Assembly: GCA_038030265.1 (NCBI GenBank)
Contig: CM075940.1
Span: forward strand, 6,510,001-6,574,000
Length of the DNA stretch: 64,000 nt
Direction of reading: 5' to 3'
Origin: Corythucha ciliata
Lineage: Eukaryota > Arthropoda > Insecta > Hemiptera > Tingidae
Shown here: in pieces, positions 38,299 through 49,379 of the stretch
Layout: each line of letters begins with the position of its first letter
How positions within the stretch are numbered: the first letter of the stretch is position 1
Notes under the pieces: generated by a model
The model's input: the letters and a program-made list of their open reading frames with translations, nothing else
Told to the model about the DNA's origin: nothing
Database searches by the model: none
Translations under genes and position numbers: made by a program

Positions 38299-38467
38299 TC
38301 CAGAGATGTGTGTCCGTCCACAGATTTTTTATTTTATTTAATTGTGCAAGACCGCGGTTTCGATGTTACTGACGACGACTGAGCAACCGATGATTAAGTA
38401 ACATCGAAACCGCTGTCTCGCACAGTTGAATGAAATGAAAAATCTGTGGACGGGCATCTGTGGAATG
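38299..38467. repeat. Long hairpin 2
   Basis: The arms about 38299-38370 and 38396-38467 are reverse complements with small indels and several mismatches around a 25-base loop. Shared words include CGGTTTCGATGTTACT and its complement, and GTCCACAGATTTTT and its complement. It is next to hairpin 1 but not similar to it. AATGAGGAAGTAACA near 38464 recurs inverted near 38817, which may mark the edges of a larger element. Confidence 0.75.
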
Positions 38468-39078
38468 AGGAAGTAACATAAAAAATAAAAATCGCTGGAA
38501 ACATTTTTTTTCGAAAGAAAATGACTAAATATGACCAGGAATTGAATATTAGTGCGTAAATGATTGATTTCGATTTATAGCGAAATAATAAAACTTGCCA
38601 TTTTTTTTTGTTACCTTAAACGGCCGATCTGTGACTCGTGACGTAGTTAAGGGGTTGTGGCCTCTCCCAATCCTCCGCATCATGGCTGTTATCATGTCTT
38701 GCTCCTTCCCATTCTCTAAAGTCCTATTGTTTGATTTGTGGTAAGCTATTGTGAAGGATCGTGTTTTCATGAGTTTTGGTACCCAAGCTATCACGACAGC
38801 ATGATTTTGGAAAATGTGTTACTTCCTCATTTCTATATCTACAGTCCACTACATCGTTCTTTCACTTTTATTTTGGTTGTTTAGGTAGTCAGGTAGGTGC
38901 GTTGACGTCACATTGAAAGGAACACTTTCGGATTAAATATACCTTCAGAAATATAAAAATAAATTGTATATTTATGCACTATCATTTTTTAAGAAATTCT
39001 TATATAATAAATATGAATTCAAGTCATCCAGTTAATTGCTTCATTGACTTACCTGTTCTTATCATACCAAAAATAAAA
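38468..39078. other. Downstream flank of the FOCAD-like gene
   Basis: This should contain the 3' UTR and polyadenylation site of the minus-strand gene, but no clean AATAAA on the minus strand stands out just beyond 39079. The 81-codon ORF at 38549-38794 (-) has no motif. Confidence 0.4.
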
Positions 39079-40254
39079 TTAGTTAGTCAAGTCAAACATC
39101 CGAAAACATTCATTTATATTTATAAAAGATTCAGACGAGTTTTTCAGGCTGATAATGGTGAGCATCAGAGCTTCCATGTAGACTGGTTTTAAGCCCATGT
39201 CAGTTAGCCATTTTGTCAGAAGTGGTATCATCTAATTTTAATATATATATATGTAATATCTGGAGAGCCAAAACCCGTTTGTTACAACTCACTACGTCAC
39301 TTCGTTTCGAACTTGAAATGATTTCGTGTAGAGCCATAGGCAGCCGATCAACGGCAGCTGTCAAACTATCGTTCAAAGAAAGATGGGCGGCAGTGGAAAT
39401 TCGATCGGCGGAAATAACGAGAATTTCGAATAGGAAATTTGCTTCGCTCTAAAAAAAAAAAAAAAAAAAAAAATGGAGTGGTGGCAGGGTGAAGAAAAAC
39501 GTAACTGAACCCACCTTGGTTTTGCATGTTGCTGTTTGTATGAAATTATTCACCCAGCTGTAATTCGATCCGGAAGACGGGACGAGTGATAAAACATTTT
39601 TCAGCGAGGTAATAATAGCTCCTCGAAACCTAGAGTGGGAGAGGGAGGGCAGAGAGGATGAATTAAAAGACATTTTCAGAAAAATAAGAAAAAGTTGAAT
39701 ACTTTTCATGAATAATGCCTATTTCAATAGACCGGCTAAAGGAATTCAAAGATCGTGACCTAATGGCAGCGTCCTCGCACAAAAGTATCATTTTTAAAAG
39801 AGTATCGTCATTCACGCGGGTTATGGGAATACAGGAGACGAGTCGTCTCTTAAACATTGCCAATAATTGCGAGATCATTTGCATGCCCTTTTTGATTAAA
39901 AATAATTAAACATCTTGAAAAAAAAATATTCAATAAAAAAACAAACTTGTGAATCAACTGAAGCACGAATCCATAATTTAAGAAGCGTTTGAAAAACGTT
40001 CATTTTGGGCCAAGGTTGTATTTCATGGTCTTTGAGACAGGTTATCACTTCTTCATACAGTCGAGTAGTTTTGTCTTGATCTATTCAGCATGATTTGGTA
40101 ATGAATAGGGAACATAAGAAGACAAAATGATGTACAAACCTTCGAAAAAGTACCGATTAAGGCCTTTTTCAACAATTCGATTGATTGTCGTGAAGTCGGG
40201 AAGCCTGTGGTGCAATAACTTTGGTACGACTAAAAGGTACAAAGATTGACACTC
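39079..40254 (-). CDS. FOCAD: FOCAD-like gene, exons 12-17 (C-terminal part)
   Basis: Exons: 12 40140-40254, 13 39947-40080, 14 39760-39887, 15 39515-39629, 16 39293-39448, 17 39079-39231 (with stop TAA). Phases at the ends are 1, 0, 2, 0, 0. Order and spacing fit the C-terminal focadhesin region: PWPKMNVFQTLLKLW with YPPVNWAALLSPLMRL, SLKNVLSLVPSS with SALHGLSQAMKLPSP, FLFEILVISAD with FFLTIFATAVVAWAD, and LLTKWLTDMGLKP with KFIDWLFSIMESP. Exon 16 uses a GTGAGT donor and exon 15 GTGGGT. The weakest junction is 13/14, whose acceptor AAAAAG has a poor pyrimidine tract; reading through instead gives a stop at about 39904. Confidence 0.6.
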
Positions 40255-43200
40255 CTGTAAAGTTCATTGTTTTATAGTTACGGAAATATATTTTTAACGG
40301 TTGAAATAAATACTAACGGAGGCGTTTTGAGAAAGAGCCCAATCATTGAAAGCTGATATAGAGGTTGGACTGAAAACACACTGAACTCGAATAATTCGAA
40401 ATAACATTTCTTGAACGATTCTATCATTATATTTAATAAGACGGAACACAGCATCGAGTTTCATGTGAGTCCTTCCAATTAATTTCCACTCCACCCCCAA
40501 TAGATTCATGCACAATATAAAAGTCCGATTTTCAGGCGCCGTTAAATTGATTGTCGTCATATTTCTGGCATTTTTGAGAAAATACGACGCTAGGTTGTCG
40601 TATAAATTTCGAATGTTGACGCAAGTTGAAAATGTTTCGTCAAATTTTTCGATAAATCGCTTGAAGAGTATTTGAACGCTCGTATGAGGTGCACTCTCCA
40701 ATAGACAAATCCAACATTTACCGCTGATGTGACCGGTTAAATGTGGCGTGACAGCGTCTCCTCCGCCGAGTCTGGCAACACTGTGACCCTCTTGACACTG
40801 AGGGCCGAGGAAAGTGCAGTCGAAATTATCCAGTTCGTAGTTCATTAAAGCCCTGAGAGTGAATGGGGGGGGGGAGGTTTCAAGGTGAAAATACTGTCAG
40901 TGTTGATAAATTTTTTTTAAAAAGAAAACCTTCAAGACCTAGCTGCATCTTCGGAGAGCTCAGAGTTTTCTTTCACGAAATGCCAAAGAACCCGAGCGGA
41001 TTTATAAATTATATCCTCTCCAAATTCGTCCATAAACGAAGCTCTTAAAACAGGATCTTTGGTCTTGGGAGTAATGCACCTCGGCACTACAGCGAGAAAT
41101 GAAAAAAGACTGAAAAAAGTACATATTCATTAACTTCCAGGGATTAATAATTAAAAATTGTTTTTTAAATACCTTTTCAGAGCTAAAGGATCAGAACTCG
41201 AACCAAATCTTTTAACAAGCGGCTCCCAAAATGCAGGAATCGAAACAATTCCTTTTTCACACAATATACAGAGGCACTTGACAGTCACTGGAAGGACAAT
41301 GTCCTTACTGGGCAACTTCATCCAGTTGTTCAACACGTAATTTAATTTTGGAATAAAGTCAAACGCAAAACTTTCGGCCCTGTATATAAAATTCATAGCT
41401 TTAACAACAGGAATTTATTTTACTTTTTTCTAAAGAACATGCCTGTTTTCTAGAAGTATCTCGATCACCAGAATCTGAGAGAGGATCTCTTTAGAGCTCG
41501 CGAACAGAGTCATAAAACTCGGAGGCCAATAATTGATGAAATTTCTGTTAAGGTGTAAAATCATTGTTAATCTCCGGAGCATCATTTCATGGCTCCGTGA
41601 ATTTCTATCGAAGGACATCATGATCTTTTTGACAACATTCATCTCTTCCTATTAGGATGGAAACAATACGTTTAAATGAATACGATTACGGATTATTAAA
41701 ATTTAAATTACATCTGATTTACTGATGGCGAATAAATGTTCAAGGAGTTCGAATTTTATCGCAGGGTCAGTCTCATGCTTGCATTGATAGAGACAGCGAT
41801 TAAACTTCAGCAAATTTCCTTTTTTAATAATGCGAAGGCAAGCTTTTTTGTGTTCTACTGTACCAAAATGAAAGTAGCAGAATAGTAACAAATGAAGAGA
41901 CTTGAGCTTTGGTAACCTCTTCTCCAATTTCTTAAACCAGTTTCCCCTTTTTTGGGAATTTTTCAACTCCTGCAACAACCTACCGCACAATTTAAACACA
42001 ATATCAGTTAGGTTGGATCTTTATCTTACAGAATAAGGTGTCGAGCTTCTTGAAATGAGCAGTTTGAATGGAGGGCGTAGTGAAAAATCGGGTCGGACGA
42101 CCAGTCGACGTTTACTTTACGTGAATATTTCAAGGCTTCGGAAATATTTGTTTTTAAATCTCGCAGGGCTAGTTTTAAGGGTGGCAAGAGCGAGCGTTCT
42201 TCCCTTATGGGAATAATCGCTGTTAACATCAGGAATAAAACTTCAGATGGAACGTTTTCTTTGAGCATGACTCGTTCAACTGGAAATAAAAACCAGAAAT
42301 TGATTTTTTAAATGATGTCCCTCCACCCCCCCTCAACCGACACTTGATTGAACTTACAGAATTTAAGAAATATAGGTAGACAAGCCGGTAAAACTGTGTC
42401 AGTCTTGAGTACTAAAAAAGTCGAGCCAATCACCTGAACCCAATTAGAGGACGTTTTCAATAGTCGCAATAGTTCGTTTTTGTAGTGCGGTTGAAAGCTG
42501 TTTTCACGGCACTGTGCTACGAATGCGTTCAGGGCGAACAGAAAAGCGGTATTTTCAATCAGGGACCCACTCTCAACAAGGAGTTGAACGTTTTTCGTTA
42601 GCATTTCGGCTTCGTAGTCCTGCAAAAAAAAAAAAAATCGTTTACAGAAGTTCGCGTTGCGTGAAAATAATGTGTTAAACCTGGTTCCAAAGTAAAAAAT
42701 AACTGTTTAAATATTTGTCTTTTTTCCGGTACACACAGTCCTTCCAGACTAGTAGTCTTAGGACGGTTGAATTATAGGGTGGGGTGCTCCGGCCATGAAT
42801 AAATCTTTCAACGACGCTTCCAAATATTTCGTTTCTGTTGAGGATAGAGATTTTGAATTATTTTTCCGAGGTTTATTTAGTTTTGCGTTACCTTAAATGA
42901 CCATCTAGGCAGTTTATACACCGAAAAAAGTATTCGGCAGATGCTGGATGGGCTGTAAACATGAAATCTAAAGGATCCGTTCTGATCATTGATGAATAGC
43001 CGTAGATTGACTTGTATTTAGAGCCCACCAGTTTTTGACTCCAATAATCTTCCAGAATAGCGGACAAAATGAATTTCATCATTTCTTCAATGTTTCTTTG
43101 TGTTGAAGAAAAAACAAAATTAATTATTTAATTTTACGATTTATTTAATGATGTCTCTCACTGAGATCGTTTACTCCATAGCATCACTTGAGACAACGTG

Positions 43201-43510
43201 TCCGTCTTTTGTGGTGGGGTCATGTGTTTCATAAAAAGTGACATATAGTGAAGAGCCATCGCTGATGTATGCTTGTCATCGTTCGAGCACATACGTGCGA
43301 TTTTTTGTAAGTCCTCCGACTTGTTGCGGGAGGGGGGGGGGGACAGAAAATTAAAACTTTCTCTTCAAACGTAGTGAGTGTTAAGAAATTACCACGGCCA
43401 CATCTCTGCCAAATTTTTTGTGTTTACTGAAATTCTTAACAAGCTTCCAAAGAGTCTGCGTTGTTTGTCTGTCTTTGGTCTTTCCAATAATTCCATTGTG
43501 TTGGCTTGAG
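39079..43510 (-). CDS. FOCAD: Focadhesin-like protein, 17 exons seen, 5' end missing
   Basis: This is a large helical-repeat protein gene. Vertebrate focadhesin is a focal-adhesion-associated protein that has also been tied to stability of the SKI RNA-decay complex; the role here is inferred from likeness only. Seventeen open exons join with agreeing phases at every junction, at GT-AG sites except one GC-AG, giving about 1110 codons to a stop at 39081-39079. From memory of the human protein, matches include FERVMLKENVPSEV with LLEHSVELLKEDFPVEL, CILCEKGIVSIPAFWEPL with HALCQAEVVCIRSTWNAL, and LFSFLAVVP with LFSLVPSL. The C-terminal exons match the end of the protein in the right order. Introns are only 50-130 bp. 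The product is some 600-700 residues shorter than the human protein, mainly in the middle. No start codon exon was found. Exon splitting is my reading, not transcript-backed. Confidence 0.72.
40318..40852 (-). CDS. FOCAD: FOCAD-like gene, exon 11 (large central exon)
   Basis: At 535 bp this is the longest exon. It begins by completing the Arg codon and reads ALMNYELDNF, matching the AAYRSLANF stretch of the human protein; HISGKCWICLLESAP then fits VPGSCYLKLLSLTPP. The following 120 codons have no partner that I recognise and stand where the vertebrate protein has several hundred more residues. I end the exon at TCC before GTTAGT, which keeps phase 0 with exon 12; without splicing the frame stops at 40294. 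Confidence 0.65.
40939..43510 (-). CDS. FOCAD: FOCAD-like gene, exons 1-10 (N-terminal half)
   Basis: Exons, all minus strand: 1 43393-43510, 2 43162-43319, 3 42892-43095, 4 42681-42834, 5 42358-42619, 6 42030-42279, 7 41712-41979, 8 41443-41648, 9 41173-41379, 10 40939-41109. Phases at the ends are 0, 2, 2, 0, 1, 2, 0, 2, 2, 2 and fit each next exon. Donors include GTGAGA (exon 2), GTAACG (3) and GTAAGT (5). Exon 8 seems to end AACAG followed by GCATGT, a GC-AG intron. Exon 7 has a CTAAC branch-point-like word about 30 bases before its acceptor. This half corresponds to the N-terminal focadhesin domain (DUF3730). Exon 1 needs a preceding exon ending in phase 2. Confidence 0.68.
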
Positions 43511-44162
43511 CTGCAAAAACAAACATAAAGCTCTTGAACGTTGAGATTTTTTCAGTAGCGAGCGGCCAGGGGCGCAAGTTGAGGGGGGTTTGGGGGGTGT
43601 CACCCCACCCACCCACCCTAACCAAAAGTCGGTGAATGATTTGTCAGGTGGTAAAACTCGCTCTGAATTGTACTTTCGGGTGGTAAAATCTCTTTTACCA
43701 AATGAGACCAAATTAAGTAGATAACATGGGGAGGAAACATTATTTCTTACAATTTTCACGCAATTTTTAGCGAATGTGTACACACCAAGTGCTAAATTTC
43801 TATCTCCTTTGGTAAGTGGTAGATTTACTTCTACATTTCGCGGGAAATTATGTTCAGTGTTCGGAGAACCATTCAGGTGGTAGATGAATCACTCGTTAGC
43901 GACAATCCAATGATTGTTTAATGCAATAGAATGCGTTCAATAAGCACAAATGGCTCACAGACTCGTTCAGGTGGTAGGATGCGCTGGGAATCAATTTCAG
44001 CCCGACTGCAGTAAGCATAAGACTCAGGTTCAACCAACTATCCGGATAGTAATAGGATTCGTCCGAAAAAAATACTTAATAGTCCGGGAGCCCACCGTAT
44101 GAAAAATCCGGATCATTTAATCGTGTCTGGCACCTGTATAGGATGTTTCTTATGATCTAGGA
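43511..44162. other. Upstream flank or first intron of the FOCAD-like gene, with transposon debris
   Basis: CAGTAGCGAGCGGCCAGGGG at 43553 followed by a G-rich tract looks like the terminal end of another DNA element. The words AGGTGGTAAAA and AGGTGGTAGAT recur at about 43647, 43678, 43875 and 43969, and again at 46722. No upstream coding exon with a start codon could be found. The 115-codon ORF at 43436-43783 (-) runs from this debris into exon 1 in the wrong frame. Confidence 0.45.
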
Positions 44163-45308
44163 CAGGGGTGGCCAACCGAGGGCCCGCCCCGTGGCCTACA
44201 GTGATAAATTATCATTGGATTTTGGCGCCCCTCGGATTTTTGTGCAAATGGAAAACGTTACAAATCGCGCCTCCTCGAGTGCGACTAATCCTCAGCTAAG
44301 TGCCCACTTAATCCAGACCAAAATTGAAAATAACGCTAATTTGGGGCTGAAATTGAAATAAATGGCTAATGCACGGCTGAAATTATTGATAAAAATAACT
44401 GATTCACGGACAGAAGTGAGAATAAGTGCTAAATAGCGGATAAAATTAAGAAAACTAAACAGCTAATTCGCGACGTAAAACGTTATTCTGACCGCCAAAA
44501 TGAGGAAAAACGCTAAATTGCGGCTAAAATAAAGAAAAATGGCTAATAGGGGGTTAATTTGAGACAATTTGCTAATTCACAGAAAATTGAGAAATCAGGA
44601 CGAACTCGAATTCAGATAATTCGCTAATTCACGGCTAAAATGGTGAAAAAACGCTAAAATGGCAAAAAATCGCTAATCCGCGGCTAAATGAGGGTAATGC
44701 GCTAATTTGCGGATAAAATTAAGAAAAAGTGTTAATTCGCTGCGAAAATTGGGAAACAAAACCATCATTGAGGCTCTTTTAGGAAGCTAAAATTCGGTGA
44801 AATGCTAATTCACGGCTGGAATATACAAACAAGACTATTTATGGGGTTAAATTAAGAACATTTGCTATTTCACAGAAATGAATCGAGTAAATAGCATGTA
44901 GCGGTTCCCGGAGACAACTTCGTGGCTAAAATTAGAAAATATAGCGCTAATTCACGGATAAATCGCTCGTGAACGGCCAAAATCAGGAAAAACACAAATT
45001 CATTGCAAGAAAAATCGCTAATTCACGGGGGAAATGGAGATAAATCGCTAATTCGCGTCTAAAATGGAAACAAATCGCTAATTCACCACTTCACACGCTA
45101 ATTTTCCCGGGGGCGCCTAATGTCCAAGGCCAGCATTTCAATGAGCTGCCACAAGGCACATTTTTTGTGCAAATGGAAAACGCTATTATACTGTAGTTAA
45201 CTTATGTTGAGTTATTTGACAGTCCCTAATGCGTTCTATTCAGAGAGCCAAGAGTTTTTGCCAAGATCAAAGTGTTGTGCTCAATGGGGTGGGGGGCGAT
45301 GGTGGTTT
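44163..45308 (-). mobile_element. Element C: inverted, shortened copy of the element A family
   Basis: It opens CAGGGGTGGCCAACCGAGGG at 44163 and is filled with T1 units (GCTAATTCACGGCTAAAAT and similar) to about 45110. It then shows the reverse complement of the A left subterminal block, including GAGCTGCCACAAGGCACA and CCAAGATCAAAGT. The expected terminal GGTTGGCCAGCCCTG is missing. ATCTAGGA before the element and TCCTAGGA at about 45308-45315 agree at six of eight positions and may be the decayed target duplication, so the right edge is tentative. Confidence 0.65.
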
Positions 45309-45309
45309 C

Positions 45310-46789
45310 CTAGGAAGAACCAATTTTTACACTTCACAGCCATTTTAAAGCATCCCAAATAGGGGTGATCGCCAACAGGTAGGTCTGGTGTGGGCCCTTG
45401 TCCCGCAGAAAATGTCTGGCGAACTCAGAAGTGTCATCTCTTCATCTCCTACCTAGACCACAAAAAAGCTTAATATTGATATTGCTTACCTATAATAATA
45501 ATAATAATAAATTATTATTGAGTGAGCCAACTTCACGAAATTTGGGTCTCGAAAGACCTAGATCCATATTTTTACTATTTACGAGCCAAACCCGCGAAAT
45601 TAATTTTGAATAAATTGGAATTAAAATTGGTATTCTGGAACGGCCAAATACCCAAGAAATTATGATCTGTAAAGGAGAGAAAATATGCGATATTGAGGTT
45701 TCAAAGAGCCAAATCAATCTGAACATTTTTTTGAAGAATTCAACTGATGAAAACTGACTTTGAAGGCGTCAGAACCGCAAAATTGAGTTTTATTGAAAGA
45801 GCCAAACATGCGAAATCGGGTTTCTTGCACGTCTAAGTGCCGAATCTTTGAAATTGTTTTTCCAAGTGGCGCGTACCCGTGAATTGAACCAAATTGGGAC
45901 TTTAAAGGGCCAAATCGGCAGATCCAATAGAGAACGCCTTGTTCAAGGACAGCTGACGCCCATCTAGGTAAAACTTTTGTTTGCTCAATTCGAGTCGTTA
46001 TGACTTTTTGTTGCATTACAACTCATTTTTTTGTATTGCTAATATTAAATTTTTATGTTATTTATTTTTAGGGATTTGGCTTGTTTTATTTTCTTCTTTT
46101 CAGAGGCATAGCCAGAAGGGAGCAATTGCCCTCCCATAGACTCGAAAACGCAGCCACAGTGGGGCAGCTCTGCCCGCCACTGGTTCGTGAAATGACCAAA
46201 ATTCCTGGTCAGATAGTGTTCTAAACTCACAGTTATATCAAAAGCGCGCACTCCGTGAAATGACTGTCATTTCATGAAATGCGAAATTACGGCATGTGAC
46301 CACAACAGACACACGATACAAATCATCAAAAAGTAAAAATCCCATGAGTTGACCACACTTTGTTTCGTCAACGCTCACATAAAAAACATTTCTCAGATTT
46401 CTTGAATTTCTCGGATTTCGCTCTCTAAAAAACCAATTTCGCTCTCGCAAAAACCCCATTTTGACGTTTCTGGCTCACTGAAACTCCAATGTCACGAGTT
46501 TTGTAGCTGGAAAACAAATTAAGCGGGGTTTCACTTATTCAAAAGCAAATTTTCCGAATTTTTCTCGCCAGCTCATTTTCGCGGTTTTGTCTCACTAAAA
46601 ATCATTTTAGCGGGTTCCACTAGCCAATTACCCATTTTCGCAGGTCGGGTTTTCACGAAGCTGGTGCTATCCGTCTTCACACGGTTTGGGGCTGGGGGGG
46701 GGGGAGCGGTAAAACTGTAGCTGCCAGGTGGTAAAATCAACTCTCACACCCTCCCAAAATATTTTGCTACTGGCGCCCCTAAGCAAACT
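45310..46789. repeat. T2-type arrays with G-family terminal fragment
   Basis: T2 units (GAGCCAAACCCGCGAAATT type) run from about 45530 to 45940 and in the other orientation from about 46360 to 46640. Between them, CAGAGGCATAGCCAGAAGGG at 46103 followed by CAATTGCCCTCCC and GGGGCAGCTCTGCCC to about 46180 is the G-family 3' end inverted. TAGGGGTGATCGCCAAC at 45362 looks like another hAT-type end without a partner. G runs lie near 46694. The ORFs here are array products. Confidence 0.5.
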
Positions 46790-48075
46790 GACGTATGGTG
46801 GCGAGGAGGGGCGTACCGCTCGGGACCCCGAAGCTTAAAGATGAACAAATTGGGATTTTGGGGGTTTGAAGCGATGATTAGCTGCCAACATTGAGAATAG
46901 GCGCTCATTTGCCACTAAAATTAAGAAAAATACACCAATACTTATGGCGGAGGGGTATCTCAGTAGCTGAAGGCAACTCCGCAGCTAAAATAGAGATAAT
47001 GCCCTTACTCCAAGTTTATTTAGGCCCTTAATACGCGGTAAAAACTGAGAAGGTGCGCGAATGTGCTAATCTGCGGACAAGTATGAGGCAAAACGATTGG
47101 GGAAAAACCGCTAATATTCGCAGAAAAGCTCTTAATTAGTAGCAAAACGCGAGAAAAAATCACTAATTCGCGGATAAAAAATTGAGATAACACGCTGATC
47201 CACATGCAATAAAAGAGAAAAAAATCCCTAATTCGGCGGCTGAAATTTGTAAAATATGCTTATTCGCTGATACATTTGAGAAACCCCGCTAATTATCAGT
47301 TAAATTGGAGAAACGGGGCTTATTCGCATGACTAAGAAGTGAGAGAACACGCTAATTCGCGGCTAAAATTGCAAAAAGGGCTAATACGTTGGAATTGGGG
47401 AAAAAACGCTAATTTACGGATGCATTTCAGAAAACCCGCTAGTTTGCGACTAAAACTGAGAAAAATCGCTATGATCTCCCGCAAAAATTGAGATAAAGCG
47501 CTCATTCGCAGCTAAAATGGAGAAAAATCGTAATTCGTAGTCATAGTTGACAAAAAGCACTCATTCGCAACTTAAATTAGTGAAAAGCACCAATTCGCGG
47601 ATTAATGTGAAAAAATCCACTCATTCGTGGCTAAAATAAAGTAAAAGCGGCAATTCACGGTTATAATTTAGAAAAGCTCTGGTTCGTGGGGGGGGGGGGA
47701 GTTGAGGAAACGCCCTATAGTTCACAGGAAAAATTGAGAAAACGCAAATTCGCGGTTCCTATAGAGGCAAGCTCGTGGCCAAAATTGAGCAAATTCCGTA
47801 ATTTAACCATAATTACCATATACACAAATTACCATAATTACAAAATTATATTCCTAGTTAATTCAAATATTAAAGGCCCCGCCACAGAGAACCAATTGGG
47901 TGATACCAACGTTGCCGCGGTTTTTTCGCGTGCAGACCAACCCGTACGTCCTTAATTCACGTTCTGTGTGGCCTGTGGCTGCCTGGCTGGGCCTTAAAAG
48001 GAGTCTCAAGCCTCATAGATATTTCGGCCCCTGCCCACCCCCCGCCTCTGGGTGGGTGTTGGCCCGCCACTGGAT
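46790..48075 (-). mobile_element. T1-filled element with unresolved ends
   Basis: The left part (CCCCGAAGCTTAAAGATGAAC, then AAATTGGGATTTTGGGGG) resembles the left part of element F near 57540. A T1 array of GCTAATTCGCGGCTAAAATT units fills about 46880-47780. The right end reads GTTGGCCCGCCACTG at about 48060-48075, a plausible hAT-type terminus (reverse complement CAGTGGCGGGCCAAC). I found no matching left terminus or target duplication. Confidence 0.5.
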
Positions 48076-49239
48076 TTGTTTAGGGATGGAGGTGAGGGAG
48101 GGGGACTACGAGATTAGTCTTTACAATAATGCTTACTCATTATAAAGCTTCCTTGTCGACATTATTTTGCAGTAACTTAATCAATCCAATTGATCACTGA
48201 AACAAAAAACAATAAAACAAAAATGTTTTAGGCTGGTGGGCACAACGCGTTGTTAGATTGCCAAAAAATGTTCATTTTCAGGCCAAAAGTCCACCAGACA
48301 TTTGGGAACACACAAATGCTAAGTCAATCAATTAATTTTCAAAATAACTTTGCTGATTACTTTAATTCTCTCATAAAAACTTATGAATTTGACCTTAAGA
48401 AGGAAACTGTTGACAGCGTGAAATGAAAAAAAAAAAGACTTATTATTGAGAAATAATAAGCCAAAAAAGAAGAAAACAACAATTTGATCGCGTTGGCACA
48501 CCAGTGAATTAAAAGTATCAGTGCCAAATCAGCAATATCACCCCCTGTTTCATACAACCAGTGTTCCTATTTTACACCCACCCGTCCTCTCTTGATTAAA
48601 ATTTGAACGTTGAATGAGCGGACGGGTACACTTGAAGGGATGGGAGAATAATAAGTTATAGAATGGCCTCATTACAGCTCAGCTAACGTTTTCAATACAA
48701 TTCTAGCTTCGGGGCGTTAATTGGTGTCAGCTGAGGAACTTGCGGCATAAGTAAAGAAATGAGCTAAGAAAAACCCACTGAGGTTCAATAAGAAAAAGTC
48801 CCAAATGTTTGCATTATAGTTATAATGAAATAATATAATATAAGCACATTAAAACTATTTACCTGCATTTAAATACATATAAAACTTAAATAAAAGGTAA
48901 TTCTAGTTAAAATTCACACCAATATAACAGAATCTGTTCATTAAGGCATTCAATCTGGTAACCCAAGCCCAACTGATAAAATTCATTAACGGCATGTGTC
49001 CCGATACTAGAGCCACAAGAGAGAATGAATGCTTCTGCATTCTAACGGCCACAATTTAAACTACTTTTTGTTTAAAAACGCTGTTGACAAATCTCGGAGT
49101 CGGGTGAAAACAAAAAACAAAAATCAACTAAGTTGAAGTCACTATTATTTTCTTTATTTTGAAACTTCTGAATAAGGGAGGGCAGTTTTTTTTTAGAAGA
49201 TTTAAGGGGGGGGGGTGTCCAAACTCTAGTAATAAGAAA
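48076..49239. other. gene-free stretch
   Basis: AT-rich sequence with no ORF above 60 codons wholly inside it and no array. A G run occurs near 49207. Nothing further can be supported. Confidence 0.5.
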
Positions 49240-49379
49240 CAGGGCGTAGCCGGCCCTTGACCAAGGGGTGGGCAGAATTTGTCGGACGTTCTATAGAATC
49301 TAGAGGCCCCAGCAAAAGATCTGGTAGTTCATTAAATGATAAATAGGCGCAATAAATCGTCAAATTCTTCCCCGGAAAC

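Noticed and set aside
43436..43783. 115-codon ORF running into exon 1 of the FOCAD-like gene
   Set aside because: It is in the wrong frame for exon 1, begins in transposon-end sequence and stops inside the exon.
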